Source of the DNA: Adineta vaga
Taxonomy: Eukaryota; Rotifera
Direction of reading: 5' to 3'
DNA: 64,000 nt
Assembly: GCA_021613535.1 (NCBI GenBank)
Contig: CP075492.1
Location: 12,648,001 to 12,712,000, forward strand
Shown here one piece after another: positions 36,612 through 57,607 of the stretch. The position numbers and the translations under genes were made by a program. A model generated the notes under the pieces. The model saw only the letters and a program-made list of their open reading frames with translations, was not told the origin of the DNA and ran no database searches. How positions within the stretch are numbered: position 1 is the first letter of the stretch; each line of letters begins with the position of its first letter.

Positions 36612-38088
36612 TTAATCATCATATTCTTCTTCTTCTTCATCTTCCATATAATCTTCTGATTCGAGTTCGGCAGCACGAAGCTTTTCATGAAGAGTTTGTT
36701 GATCATCAGTCATATCTTCAAGATGAGCTAGATTTTGAATAATATCAGCTGGTAATCGAGTATAGAGAAGTTCAAGATCAGTTGGATGAAGTTTAGCATG
36801 TAATTTCTCAATATCAGTACCACATACAGGTTCCATATTATCAACAGGTAAAGAAGGATAAAGTTGTTCTTTAGTACATGTTGATGCTGTAATACCATTA
36901 CGAGTTACAGATGTTTCTTCCTTTGATACGATCACACTTTGACGTGTTGTAAGAAGTGCACCAGGTTTTAATGTTTGTCTATTGAAATACAAGATTATTT
37001 GCATACGAAATTTAGTATTCTTAATCTTACCGGCTAACGAATTGTTTTTGTTGAACTAAACGAGTCTGTTGTGGTTGTTTTCGTTCTGTTCGATTTTCTG
37101 GTCGAAAACGTTCGATGATATATTCTAAAATAGCACCTGTATGAATTAATAATCTTTGTGGTAACACAGATAAGAATGGTTTTCGTTGAATTTTATTCAG
37201 TACATCATCATTTGTTTGTTTAATTCTAAGTAAAAACGAAACAATTAACATGCGATACCATGTTAAAAGAAATGTAATCGATTGATAAAGATAATCAGTT
37301 TGACAGCTAATAGTTGATTTTATTCGATCCCATAAAAGTGTTGTTCGTCGACCAAAATCACGACGAGGAACATGAATTGTTTCTAATTACCGGGGAAAAA
37401 AAATCTTCATTAGATATTCTTCTTCTCAATCTATACATCTTACTTCCTGGTACATGTGTTTCACAAAATGTATACACACTATCAGCGACATTGGTTGCTT
37501 TATTAACAGTTGCATTTGCTACATTTGAAACCTAGAAAAAAGATTCTTGAAAAATAAACAAACGAATTATTCTTAAAAATCAAATACTGTTTCTTTGCCA
37601 TGTTGAATTGTTGATGTTGTTGTATCCTTAACAGAATTCATTGCATTACGAACAGGTTCAGTTTTTTCATTCAATGTATCGAGCATATCTTTAGGTGTTG
37701 ATTTAATCACAGGATATTTGGCTTCAATTTGACGAATTTTTTCAACAGTAAAATCGTCAATAACACGTACTAATCCATTGGAATAAAATGAATAAAAATT
37801 CGTTAAATTCAAGAACGATGTCTTTACCTGGTCCTTGTAATGGTTTCATCAGCGGATTTACAACAGTTGTAGCAATTCTTAGAGATTTATCAGCAACTGT
37901 TTCAGCTAAACTGCATGGAAATCGAATGAAAACACTTTTATTTTTAGCTTTAACATATACATCTTGAAGTTTATTAGTTGATGAACGAACAACTAGAAGA
38001 AAAAGAAAGCATGAAATTTACAAGAAATCCGATTCATTTATTCACCTGGTATATCATGTAAACAAGAAAGTGTTTGAAATCCGAACAT
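36612..38088 (-). CDS. Perilipin-like (PAT family) lipid-droplet protein
   Basis: Perilipins coat lipid droplets and control access of lipases. The start at 38088 (MFGFQTLSCLHDIP) splices at 38046/37992 to VVRSSTNKLQDVYVKAKN and SLAETVADKSLRIATTVVNP. The next exon gives VRVIDDFTVEKIRQIEAKYP then VIKSTPKDMLDTLNEKTEPV. It continues as an 11-mer-like amphipathic stretch (SVKDTTTSTIQHGKETVSNV, then ANATVNKATNVADSVYTFCE). This is the perilipin pattern of a PAT domain with 'Ld+lee+lPil..p' followed by 'a.d.v..t' repeats. The C-terminal half includes helical segments with SVLPQRLLIHTGAILEYI and ends in a polyacidic tail (EEEEEYDD). Introns are about 50-65 nt. Overall about 400 residues, normal for the family. 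The assignment rests on pattern, so it is moderately sure. Confidence 0.68.
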
Positions 38089-39117
38089 TTTAAGATTGAA
38101 CAAGAAGAAATTTTCGTCTAAAAAAGTACAGATCGAATAAAAACTATACTATATGATCAGTACTACAACGTTTGTAAGAAGAAAATTCTAAAAAACAGTT
38201 CGATAGTATAGGACATGAAACTATGTCTGAACGATTCGCGTGTTTTTTTCCTCTAGGGTTTATGTACAAGATTAGATAGATACTAACCAAAAAGGAGGGA
38301 GAAAAAAGAAGAAAGGGTGACATAGAGGTGAAGAAGAACGATTATAATAGATCTATATACTGCGCAATAATATCAACCTCGATAGTGTTTTATATTCTTC
38401 GTTTGTTTCTAGATAATCGATAGACGATTTTATTTATATCAGAGAAATTCAAAAAACATTTCGATTCGAAATAATAATTCAATAGACAAAGGTTAAGATA
38501 ACGTGCACATACATCTGTTTATTTTCTTCGAAGTTCTTCATTATATTCTCTACGAGAAAAAAAATTGACCTTCAAATTCCATATAAACTACAAACATATC
38601 TGTGAAGTTCTTATTTACTGCTTTCAACTTTCACGTATACACTTCCAATTTTGTTTCATGATATAAAAGTTCTTCTATCATATTAGTTACAACGAATACT
38701 CAACATGACGCTAATATTACTATTGAGATTACATTACAAAATCTGCTTGATAATATGGATAAATCATTTTTCTTTTCATATCCATGAGAATCAAAATCGA
38801 TGTTTATTTCTTAAAGGTTCATATAAAAATTACGTATTGTAAGGAGAAAAATACCCGAAAATCTCTAGTTTACTACCAGATACAACATGCGAAAAGGAAA
38901 TTGCTTTGCATAAGGTTTTTTTGTTTTGTTTTCTTCTTGTTATGTTCTGTAGAAATCAACAAATGCACAACAAAAAAGAATAGAAAATGTAGGAAATAAG
39001 AGTAAAGAAAAAGATGCATTCCATGCCTAATGAAATTTGCACACAAAAGACTAGATATGAAAAAGAAAAAGATTTTATTGAAATCGAAAGAGCAATGTTA
39101 AAGATAAAATCATTGTT
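38089..39117. other. Spacer, no supported gene
   Basis: Upstream region of the perilipin-like gene and 3' flank of the reticulon-like gene. AT-rich; the 71-codon plus-strand frame at 38784-38999 has no support. Confidence 0.55.
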
Positions 39118-40689
39118 TTAAGATTTCTTTGGTTTAATTGGTGCTTTGTTTGTTACTCTAGAATATCGATACGATTAAAAACAAATCTCATTACAATTAG
39201 AAAAGAATATCTTACTTAGCTAAAACTTGATTGATTTGATCGAGAATTTGTTTAGCAAAATTATCGATGGGTACCTTAAAAAGCAAATCAATTCGATCAT
39301 GATAAACACGTTTAATCATTGACTTACTTGATATACTTGATAAATTTTTGGTACTGTAAATAAGAAGACTAATCCAACAAGTGTAAATGTTAATGTATTC
39401 ATTGATAAACCAATATAAAAGGAAGCAAAAAGAATCAAACCAAACTAATGAAAGAGAAAAAATAAATGGAAATTATGAGAAAAGAAAGATGCTTTTGTAA
39501 ATAATTTACAAGAATTGAATTTGTCAAATTATTCCATAAGAAGAGGCTTCGTGCTTGTCGTATAATACTAGTTCCATTCGTACGAACATAACTAGCTAAA
39601 GCTTGAGCTTGACGTTCAGAAATATGCATATCAGATGTAAACAATGAACTAAACAATTGAAATGTAAATTGATAAAGAGAATTTAGCTAGTTCGTTACTC
39701 GAAAATATCATCTTGAACTCGACCAACGAATGTTGCCATGACATAATTGTATAATTTATAAAGACCAACAACAACAAGAAGTGCAAGTAACCAAAATGAG
39801 ATAGCCGCCAATGATGATAAGAACATGAATGTTACAATTATTGATAACAAAACACCAAAGACAATGCCCGAATGAATGGGATTTTGCCAATAGATAAGAT
39901 TACTTGCTAGAAATAGTCATTGTTAGAAAAGTACGGCAAAAAGAAAAACGCAAAAGTTTTACCTTGTTTTGGTGTCATTTCTTTCATTCGTTTTTGTAAA
40001 TGAATCACTGACTGACGAGTTTGATTCCCTAAAATTGTGGGAAAATATTGATCAATTAATGCTTTATTTATCGGAAATACAAAAGACAAATCAGATCTCG
40101 TGAGTTCTTATCCAATCTTTAGTTGTTTTTTCTTCTTTTCCTTCCGTTGATGTACTCATATCTTGTACACATCCCGGATTATCTGTGGTTTTTCTCTTGC
40201 TTATTACTCGGCATTTTTACAAAACGATCGTCTCCATCTTTTTTTCTCTTGCTCTCTTGTCCTTCATTGTACTTTCCCTATGAGCAATAATATCTGCTGA
40301 TAATAAAGAAATTATCACATAGAAATATAAGTTATAGAGCACGCATTTATTTGTCACTTCACATCGTTCTTTCGGAAGAAAACGTGTTGTGGAACTCGTC
40401 AGATCTGTGATTAGATATTTTTTTACTTACATTGTTGTTGAAAAAGTCTTTTAGACTTGGTAATAATATCTTCAGCATGTTGTTGACCTTTTTTTAATTC
40501 AGCTGTAGCCTTGTGACCAACTGTTTCGCTCGTTGAGCCATTGAGTGATGATGGTGGATTATAATTTGGATTTGTTGAATTCACTGTTGGTGTTTCATTG
40601 AGATCATAAGATCGTGATGGATGATCAACAGCGGATGTTTTTGTCCATCCACCTGTTGTTGAATCAATATCGTAACTCTGAGATTCCAT
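39118..40689 (-). CDS. Reticulon-like ER-shaping protein
   Basis: Reticulons insert two hairpins into the ER membrane and curve it. A Ser/Thr/Asn-rich N-terminus starts MESQSYDIDSTTGGWTK at 40689. A ~400-nt intron (donor gtaagt near 40433, acceptor cacaattttag) joins it to NQTRQSVIHLQKRMKEM. The reticulon homology domain then begins ASNLIYWQNPIHSGIVFGV, where reticulons read LIYWRD...GVVFG. It continues with a long hydrophobic hairpin to LYKLYNYVMATF. The loop has HISERQAQALASYVRTNG and RSLFLWNNLTNS (reticulons: RRLFLVDDLVDS), then the second hairpin. The end is FTVPKIYQVYQVPIDNFAKQ (reticulons: FSVPVIYERHQAQID), and the last residues PIKPKKS are basic, ER-retrieval-like. Short introns split the domain several times. 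Confidence 0.8.
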
Positions 40690-41745
40690 TAGAACAAATA
40701 GATTCGATCAAAATTAAGTTCAATCTAGAAAAAGTTTTAATAATATTTTAGTGAATTGAATTCAACTCGACGAAATTTCGAAACTAAAGGAAAAAGTAAA
40801 CTGATTCTAATCAGAATAAACGACCATATTTTATTCCGGCGGACGGAATCTTTTCTTACCTCTCTTTCTTGATTTTCTCTCTCCCTCTCTCTCCCTCTCT
40901 TTCATATGTGCGTCTTGTTCGCCAAGCGACATGTCGATGTTTTTACTATTAGCTAGTACCAGACGAAGCGTACATATATAGATTAGATGAAAAAGAAGAA
41001 GAAGAAGAAGAAGAAGTACTGGAACAGAAGAATAACAGATACAGAAAGAAAAAGAAGAAAAAGAAAAGTCTATTAGTTATTTTCTCGTTTATGTCCAGTT
41101 TTATGTATAATAGTCATGAATTATACATTATGAATACAACGACAAAATCGATTACGCAAAACTAGAAGAAGAGACTACTAATTAATTGTCGATAAATAGC
41201 TATCCAAATTGTCAAATGATTGAGTAATTTTTAAAATTTGTTCAATTTATACTTCGAAAATGTTTGTTTTTTGCCACGTCGTCTCACCAATAGATTTGGA
41301 AATCGTGGTGTTACGTTCGAGTGACTAATTGATCTTTGTACTTTGACTCATAGATTTCAAAGAACTATTTTTAAGATAAGAAAAGAAAAGAAATACGTCA
41401 ATTGAGTTATCACAGTTCAGCAGTCAACACTAAGAAGAAAACGTGCGTACGTCCTTGTCGAACTCTCAATGACTAATTTACATATAAAATCGTCAACCAA
41501 TGGAAAATCTAACGATAGAGTCCGATCTTCAGTTTGTAACTTGATAATTAAAGTATCTGTCATCAATATCATTCTAGAAAGATAATTCAATTTGTACTAA
41601 TTAAAAAATAATACAAAACAAAATCTTCGATTAATTCATTCATATATGGATATTGCTTAGCAACTATCATATGCAAAATGTCTATGATGTTTTCTTGACA
41701 AACATGATTACATACATATAGTTGAGAAAGTTGACTAATTGTACT
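40690..41745. other. Divergent upstream region, no supported gene
   Basis: Spacer between the reticulon-like gene (-) and the repeat protein (+). It carries a (CT)n tract at about 40876-40903 and a long GAA/AGA-rich run at 40990-41075. Nothing coding seen. Confidence 0.6.
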
Positions 41746-42717
41746 ATGACTACAGGTTTATCTTCTGAATCTGCTAATTGGATTCTCCCATCGCATCCAA
41801 GTACATTTACATCAACAATACCAAATTATGAAGAAGCACCACCATTTCGTGTTAATCGTGAAGGTGTGAAAAATTATATGAAAAATCGTGGAAGTTTAAA
41901 TATTGGCGATTGGGCTATTGAAGGTCGACGAATGTCAACAACAACAACAAACGCATTACCAAACGATCAAGAGTCCATTTTACTTCAACCGAAAGTTTTA
42001 GGACCTGATGCTCTACGAAATTATACGAAAAGTCGTTCATCAACACCAAATCTTATCTATGGAGATCTTCAACCACCTAATTCTCATCAAGGTATGCGTG
42101 TGAAACGAGAAGGTCGTGCTAATTATGAAAAAAGTCATCATTCACAAACAAAAACTTTGTTTGAAAATTACGGTAAATTACCATTGCCAACACCAAAAGG
42201 ACCTCATACACAAGGCGAAGTAAAGATTTTCTTTTATACAAAGAAAAATATTCCAATTCTTTCCAAATTTGTTTTCTAGTTAGCAACAAATCTATTTTAT
42301 GACCATCAAGAAGGTCAAATGGGTCCAATATTAAATAATTACGGTCGTTCAGCATCGACACCAAGACCAAACCCTCATGTCAAAGGTCTTGCTGCTGAAA
42401 GCAATCTTCTAAAAGGAAAAGGAGATTGTCATTTACTCGAACATGGATATGATCGTTATGTACCTACACCTGAACCTCATCTCAAAGGAACTCAAGCTCA
42501 TATGAATTATGAAATGGGTCAAGGTCAACATGTCAACGAACTTTTTCATCAATATGGTAAATTACAACGATCAGCTCGAACAGCACCAAAAGTAAAATAT
42601 GGTGGTGTAGATAATTTACTTAAGGGTCAAGGTGATGCAATGAAAAAAACTCTTTCTCAATGTCCACCAACACATCGTCGTGTCGAACGTCCACTTACTG
42701 CAACATTATGGTCATAA
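41746..42717 (+). CDS. Repeat protein of unknown function (GxxNY...YGkLPxP units)
   Basis: Two exons, 41746-42221 and about 42280-42717, give roughly 300 residues. The start is the first ATG in frame (MTTGLSSESANW). The protein is built of about seven diverged units of 30-40 residues. Examples are VNREGVKNYMKNRGS, VKREGRANYEKSHHS then TLFENYGKLPLPTPKG, MGPILNNYGRSASTPRPNPH, VKGLAAESNLLKGKGDC, and LKGTQAHMNYEMGQGQ then ELFHQYGKL. The unit can be written h+xxGxxNYxKxxGxxxxLhxxYGxLPxPxP. It is basic, has no membrane segment or catalytic motif, and looks like an extended, possibly filament- or microtubule-binding protein. That last point is speculation. It lies only 134 bases before the LEKR1-like gene on the same strand, with an acceptor-like tttgtag between them. 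Confidence 0.75.
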
Positions 42718-42851
42718 ACAGATATTTGTTTTTCATATTATTGATGTTATTATTGTCATTTTGTTTTTTTTTGAAAGAAACGGATAGATAGATAAATTCA
42801 TCTATTCGATCGATAAGATTGTAATTTATCTCTTCTTCTTGCTTTGTAGAC

Positions 42852-45657
42852 ATGCCAAAACAAGAACGTTTTAATCGTTATACACCAGAAAATCCTCTTC
42901 CGGACGATGTGACAAATATGTCTCGACAAGAAACTATTTGCAAATTTTGTGGTGTTTCATATCTAGTTCATAATGAAATAAAAGCACTCGAAAATAAATG
43001 TGCAAAACTTGAAAATCAATTAGCTTCTTATACGAAAAATCCATCTCAACATGATCCAACACGTTTAGCCGATCTTGAATCGACCAATGCTCTAAATACT
43101 CATAAGTAGATTATGAAATTCAAATTGATATTCAATTTCATGTTTAATTCTTCTATAGATTGAATGAAATGAATCGAAAACTTGTTTTGCTACAAGATCA
43201 ATTAGATCAATCTGAAAATTCTCATAAGAAAACAAAGTAGAAATATGTTTGTTATTGTTTAATAATATTATTTCATTCAGATCTCATATTGTAACATATT
43301 CATCAAGTTTACATATGGCACATAATCAAATAAAAAGTCTTCGAAAAGAATATGCACTCGCACAAGATTCCTACTCAAAAGATATTCAAAATTGGAAGAC
43401 ACATCTACAAACAACAGAAAATACATTACAAAATCGTACGTGAAAATCATCATTCAATTTAATATTGAATTGCATATATTATAGACATGAAGAATGTCAT
43501 GAGTAACTATGAAAAACAAATTCATCATTATCAAAAAGAAAACGAACAATATCAACAACAACAATTGAGGTACATTTCTGATGAATATTACCTATCTATC
43601 GAATATCTATTGTAGTGAAGCCAAACATTCTCAATCTCATTCCGTGTATGAATATGAATTGTACTGGTTTCGAATGATATCTATTTGATTTAGAATACAA
43701 ATTCAACTCGATTCAGCTCGAAAAGAACTTCAGATTCATCAAAATGAATTATCCCGTTTACACGAACAAATATCTCAACAGGAACAAAATCGACTACAAT
43801 TACAAAATGAATTTGAACATGTAAAACAATATTCAGAAGAATTAGAACGACAACTATCTGATAAAGATCAAGAAGCGAAGATGGAAAAAGAACTTCGATT
43901 AAGTAATCTAAATATGATCTTTCTTCTCTTATAAATCGATGTTTTTTTTTTGTTTAAGAAAGTGATAGCGAATTGGACGAACTTCGTTCAAGATTTCGAC
44001 AATTAACCAATGATTATGAACAATTAAATGCAATGAAAACAGAATTTCAAACGAATGAAGTTCAAACTCGACGAAAAATCGATGAAATGAATCGATCACG
44101 ACAAGCCGTTCTTGATCGTACACGTGATGAATATGAAAAACTCCTTCGAAAATATACTGATCTTGATGAAACCTACCGTGAACTTATTGGTTTGAAAGAT
44201 AAAGATACTTGTAAGAATTGAAAAAAAAACAAAGAATTTTCCTCATAAAAAAATATTCTTTTCGTCTTTATATAGTAGAATCGAAAAGAATTCGTTCGGA
44301 TTTACAACGTTTACAAAATGAAAATATCGAATTAGCAAAACAACGAGAAACATTATATATTACTCATGATATTCAAATGAAAAAGCTTCATGATAGTTAT
44401 GCAACAAAATTACGTGAAGCAGAACAATGGCCGGATCGTCTTCAATCAGAATTAAAACATGAACGTGAACAACATCGAACACAAATCAATGATCTCGAAC
44501 GACGCCTTAAGGAAAGTCTCGTTACTGTAAGTCTCATCATTGATTATTTATCTCGACTGGCAGCTTTGTTTTTAGGAATTGAATATTGAAAAACAGAAAT
44601 ACAATGGTCTATTGCGTAAATATGAACAAGAATGTGGCTCATCAGCTGAACAATTACGACAAGAATTGATATCAACGGAAAAAGTAACGATTGAACAACG
44701 ACGTTATTATACGAATCAAATTGATCAACTTGAAAAAGAGAAAGACGATTTAAAAAAAGAATTAAATTCTCTTCGAGATGTTCTCAAAGATTTACATGAT
44801 CAACTGAGTAGGTTTGAAATTGTATCTCACAAAAACATACGTTCGTTTTATTTTAGAAAAACAAGAATCAATGAATAAAGATCAAATAAATCAGTTAAAA
44901 TTAAAAGAAGATTTAGCAGAAAAAGAAACAAGTCTATTTCATGCACAATCAACAATTCATGAACTAAAAAAAGATTTAACTGAAGCACGAGAAGAAGTAT
45001 TAAGATTTCTCTAGAATTAATCCGTGTTGAACTATGCTTTACATAACATGTGTGTTCGCAAGTTGTTTCTTTTTCATATTCGTATACATCATCAATACTA
45101 GTCGAATTTCACACATAATCTATTCTCATCGTAGGTCATCACATTACAAGAAACGGTTCATCGAGAGTGTACAGAACGTGAACAACTAAAAGATGCATTG
45201 ATTGATGCACGACAACAATTATTAAAATTGAAAAAGAATGGTTCGATAGATGAAATAATGTATCTTGTCAAAATTGATCTTCGTTTTTTTTCCAATAGGT
45301 ATTCTTAATAATACAGCATCACGATCATTACATTCTCCACCGATAGCATTTGAAGAAATTGAAAAACGTGTTACTGCACCTCTTTCATATCATCAAAATG
45401 ATCGTCCACCTTTTACTCAATCGGAACCAACTGCATACAATCATAGTATTCCAGATGATGCAGCTATTGCTGCTGATTTATCTGCTAGACCAATGTCTTC
45501 TTCTCAAAATATCCAAAATCGTTATAAAGCTCTTCCACCTATTCAATCTCAACGACAAAAACAACGTCGAAATCAATATATGCTTTCATCAAATAAAACC
45601 GAACAATTACTTCAAAATCAACGACGTATTGTTCGATTTATAAAACATATGAAATAA
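42852..45657 (+). CDS. LEKR1-like long coiled-coil protein
   Basis: About 700 residues over ten or more exons with ~55-nt introns. The first exon (MPKQERFNRYTPENPLPDDV) contains ETICKFCGVSYLVHNEIKAL. The short PLPxxV...vCKyCGVSYLihxEfk block is what I remember from vertebrate LEKR1 (leucine-, glutamate- and lysine-rich 1), an uncharacterised coiled-coil protein. The CxxC plus His could bind a metal. After this the sequence is almost continuous heptad coiled coil (for example DELRSRFRQLTNDYEQLNAM and IDQLEKEKDDLKKELNSLRD) until about 45220. The C-terminus is a disordered Pro/Gln/Ser-rich tail with RNQYMLSSNKTEQLLQNQRR. Likely a cytoskeletal or ciliary scaffold by type; that role is inference. 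The preceding repeat-protein gene may be co-transcribed with it. Confidence 0.65.
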
Positions 45658-45966
45658 GATTTTCTTTGTACAAATATAATTGTTTATAGTTATGATCTTT
45701 GCTTTGTTTCTGTAATTCAATAAGATATATATTTTGCATTTGAATAGTCTTCCGATCGAGAACGCATTTTTCAAACTAATTCTCCTTTTCTCCTCCACTA
45801 TAGATGTCTGTCATCTATATAATATATTGAATAATACTAAGTTCTTATTGGTTGAATACAGTCCCATAGCATTTGTGTTTTGTAAACATTTATAACGTTT
45901 ATTTACGAGATAATATTTGTTCAAGATTTCTACCTTTTCTTTTGATTAAAGAGATCTGTCCGAGTG
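45658..45966. other. Short spacer
   Basis: 3' flank of the LEKR1-like gene and upstream region of the MAPEG-like gene. No gene seen. Confidence 0.6.
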
Positions 45967-46419
45967 ATGGCACGATACAATGTTCATGATAGTCAACAAT
46001 TGGCTATATTTGGCCCATTTTTTGCTACAATGTTATTAACATTCATCGTTTGGGTATACATGTACATTCGACGTATTTATTTTATTCAAACAACGAAAAT
46101 CAATCCACAACTATTTACACGTCCCGGTGAATTCATACGATTATCGCCTCCTGGTGTCAATAATCCATCTGATAATTTAAAGAATCTTTTTGAAGTTCCT
46201 ATTCTATTCTATGCTCTTTCACTCTATCTATTTGTCACTGATCAAGTTGATACAATGTACATCATTGCTGGATGGTTATTCTTTGTATTTCGAGTCTTAC
46301 ATAGTTTTGTTCATTGTACAATCAATATCATCATAGTTCGATTCTATCTCTACCTATTTTCTTGTATTGCATTATTTTTCATGTTATTTCGTGCCATGTC
46401 AACACATTTCTTTTCATAA
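45967..46419 (+). CDS. MAPEG-superfamily small membrane protein
   Basis: Intronless, 150 residues starting MARYNVHDSQQLAIFGP. Four hydrophobic helices fit the MAPEG fold (microsomal glutathione S-transferases, FLAP, LTC4 synthase relatives). The central block PSDNLKNLFEVPILFYALSL, followed by RVLHSFVHCTINIIIVRFYL, matches the MAPEG pattern of conserved N-L-x-E-x-P in helix 2 and R-x-x-H-S/Y-x-H-x-x-x-N-x-x-x-x-R in helices 3-4. The residue set resembles the short bacterial/eukaryotic MAPEG group more than LTC4 synthase. The substrate cannot be told from sequence. It is convergent with the NBEAL-type gene. Confidence 0.82.
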   Translation: MARYNVHDSQQLAIFGPFFATMLLTFIVWVYMYIRRIYFIQTTKINPQLFTRPGEFIRLSPPGVNNPSDNLKNLFEVPILFYALSLYLFVTDQVDTMYIIAGWLFFVFRVLHSFVHCTINIIIVRFYLYLFSCIALFFMLFRAMSTHFFS

Positions 46420-46935
46420 TACTTCATATCAATAAAATTTTCCATTTTCAGACGATTTCTATTCCATCTATAGAAATGTACTGCGATTAACTATTTAATC
46501 GTCTGAATTGTATACTTTAAATATGACATTCACTGTTGATTTTATTTTTCTTTATGTATATATTTTCTGATATAAAAATTAAATAATTCTTTTTCTTAAC
46601 GGCTCGGTAATATTTGGAGAAAAAAAAGACCGTGCCGATTAAGATAATAACATGCACAAAGATAATCATCATAATATCGAAATCAAAAGAAGGAAAGTCA
46701 GTTTGAGAACCGGAAATGATAAAACACACACACACACACGTATATAGGAAGGAGAATCAAGTCCAAAATTTGATCAAACCAGTAAGAAGAAAATGCACAT
46801 CATTTTTCAAAAGTATTTCATTTTGTTTTTCACAATAAACTGAAAGAAATCTGACAAATTAATAATAAGTATTGCCAAATAAATATCAATAAATATATAT
46901 ATATATACATGGAATGTATATTAGATTTCACATGT
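46420..46935. other. Spacer between convergent genes
   Basis: Contains a near-perfect GC-rich inverted repeat: CTTAACGGCTCGGT at about 46595-46608 against ACCGTGCCGATTAAG at about 46629-46643. A (CA)n run lies at about 46723-46739. No coding gene seen. Confidence 0.6.
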
Positions 46936-55856
<8,921 letters not shown>

Positions 55857-56102
55857 CGTTGTTAAGAAGGAGATATCTTGCTTTTCAATGCGCACAACGC
55901 GCAGAAAATTCAAGAAAACAAAGCAAGCAAACGAATGTTTATCACAGATCTAAAAACTAGAAGTGAACTTTGATTTTCTTATTGGTCACAATACTGTCAG
56001 ATAGATTTTCTTTCTTTTCTTTTCTTTCACGGATAAAATTAAAATAAATGAGACAAAAAAAACAAACGAAAAGATAGATATTATTCATAATCAGGAATGT
56101 TT

Positions 56103-56570
56103 TTAACGTTTTTTGCCTTTGCCACCACCTTGTTGACTTTGTTGTTGTTGTTGTTGTTGATTGCCTGTACGTGTTTTTAATTTTGGTATCATTTCTACAA
56201 GATAAAATAAAACATCATCTTTTGTTTTAAATTGATCTTTAATTAATGTATTATCAGCATTCTTTAATTGCACACGAACACGACCACGTTGTTGAGGTTC
56301 ACGAGATTCTTCTCGACAATATAAACGATTCGGTTCCGTCACAATTGTTAAACCAGCATTTTCTAAAATATCACGAATTTCATTCACCGTTGGATTATCT
56401 ATTGCTTTTGCTTTGCCAACACGACGTCCTTGTGCACGTGTCTTTTTCGAATTGATATATGCTGGATAGATGCAAACAAAACGACATTGATCAGCATGTG
56501 TTGCTGAATTGGGAAAAAATGGTTGTGGATTACGTTCACGTTGTGTTATTGATGAATAACTAGCTGCCAT
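56103..56570 (-). CDS. SRP19: Signal recognition particle 19 kDa subunit
   Basis: Binds 7SL RNA and primes assembly of the SRP S domain for co-translational ER targeting. Intronless, 155 residues. RFVCIYPAYINSKKTRAQGR, RRVGKAKAIDNPT and GRVRVQLKNAD match the SRP19 core (RFICIYPAYLNNKKT...GRRI...AVENPT...GRVRVQLK). FYLVEMIPKLKTRTGNQ matches the family's closing helix. The Lys/Gly/Gln-rich tail (poly-Gln then GGGKGKKR) is typical in kind; the Q run is a local expansion. Its stop is 247 bases from the NBEAL start, with a strong acceptor (cttctagtttttag) between. Confidence 0.95.
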   Translation of the reverse strand: MAASYSSITQRERNPQPFFPNSATHADQCRFVCIYPAYINSKKTRAQGRRVGKAKAIDNPTVNEIRDILENAGLTIVTEPNRLYCREESREPQQRGRVRVQLKNADNTLIKDQFKTKDDVLFYLVEMIPKLKTRTGNQQQQQQQSQQGGGKGKKR

Positions 56571-57012
56571 CTGAAATCAAAGAAAAAAAAGATTTTCATT
56601 ATCATCAATTCAAGATACAACATATATTTTCAAAAGAAATTAGATGAATCATTCACATGTTATAAAGTAGAAAAAAACAAACAAACCAACCGGAGAATAA
56701 GAAAAGAAAACAAAACAAAGTATTTGATGAATCATTCTCAACTAATTTTTCTAAATACATATGTATACAAATGTACAAGGGAGATTCTGGAATGAAATAA
56801 CTAAAAAGTTCTTTCAATATGAAGATAAATACACACACACATATATAGAAGAGAAAAAATAATAGTAGTGATAGTACGAGGTGTATGTGAAATTTTTATG
56901 TATAAAATAAACAAACAAAAAAAGACATCTTCTTTTATCACAGACTAACACAGACACACATGTGCTCATTAAAATTAATTTATATTTAGGAAATATACGG
57001 TTCGTTGAATCG
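56571..57012. other. Spacer, no supported gene
   Basis: AT-rich upstream region of SRP19 and 3' flank of the small surface protein gene. No coding sequence supported. Confidence 0.6.
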
Positions 57013-57607
57013 CTATCGAACGTCTTCGGTTGTAGTTAGTCTTGTGATTAGAAGAAGAAATAATATTAAAGATAATGTTTGAGTTAACGTAGATGATGAA
57101 TTGTCCGATTTCATATCTTTATATTGTACTGGTTGTTGTCCTATATAAAACAAAGGAATCCTTTTTCTTTGTCTTTTTTTTATTAAATAAAAGTCTTCAT
57201 TTCTTACGTAAGATTCGATATGAATTGACTACATGATCATCACCTTGACTACATGAATAATCAATTGTATTCAGTGTATCATTAAGAATTGTATGATCAA
57301 TATGAATGATAATCAATGTGGAATTACAAACAGTAATATGAATAAATTTTTCTTTATTTATTCGACATTGATTGACTCTATTATCGACCATAAGAAGAAT
57401 TCCAGATGGTTTAACATTATCTGTTTTAACTGATAAATAGATGTTTTCATAGATCGATGGTGTCTTTATCTGACAACGAACTTCAATATTTTCAGTTAAA
57501 AAACCATGTTCAGGATGTACGTATAATTGAATCGAAGGATCTTCATTGTTTGAAACAGTTAATTTAATAAAAGTGCATAAAAGACAGACTAAAATAGAAT
57601 GCGTCAT
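57013..57607 (-). CDS. Small secreted or GPI-anchored protein, Ig-like
   Basis: Starts MTHSILVCLLCTFIKLTVS, a signal peptide. The body (SIQLYVHPEHGFLTENIEVR then CQIKTPSIYENIYLSVKTD) is beta-rich, with paired Cys (VRCQIK and TIDYSCSQGDD) about 70 residues apart, in the style of one Ig-type domain. A ~70-nt intron (donor after RILR) joins a last exon QQPVQYKDMKSDNSSS that ends in a hydrophobic stretch (LSLILFLLLI) and a short tail. A small-residue cluster (SDNSSS) followed by a C-terminal hydrophobic helix fits a GPI-anchor signal, although the helix is followed by about ten polar residues. It could instead be a single-pass membrane protein. Total about 175 residues. Family not recognised. Confidence 0.55.

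Noticed and set aside
38784-38999. 71-codon plus-strand frame
   Set aside because: No domain, no splice partners, Lys/Cys/Phe-rich chance composition.
40080-40160. Possible alternative first exon of the reticulon-like gene (MSTSTEGKEEKTTKDW)
   Set aside because: Reads well for ~20 codons but has no usable GT donor in the right phase before an in-frame stop.
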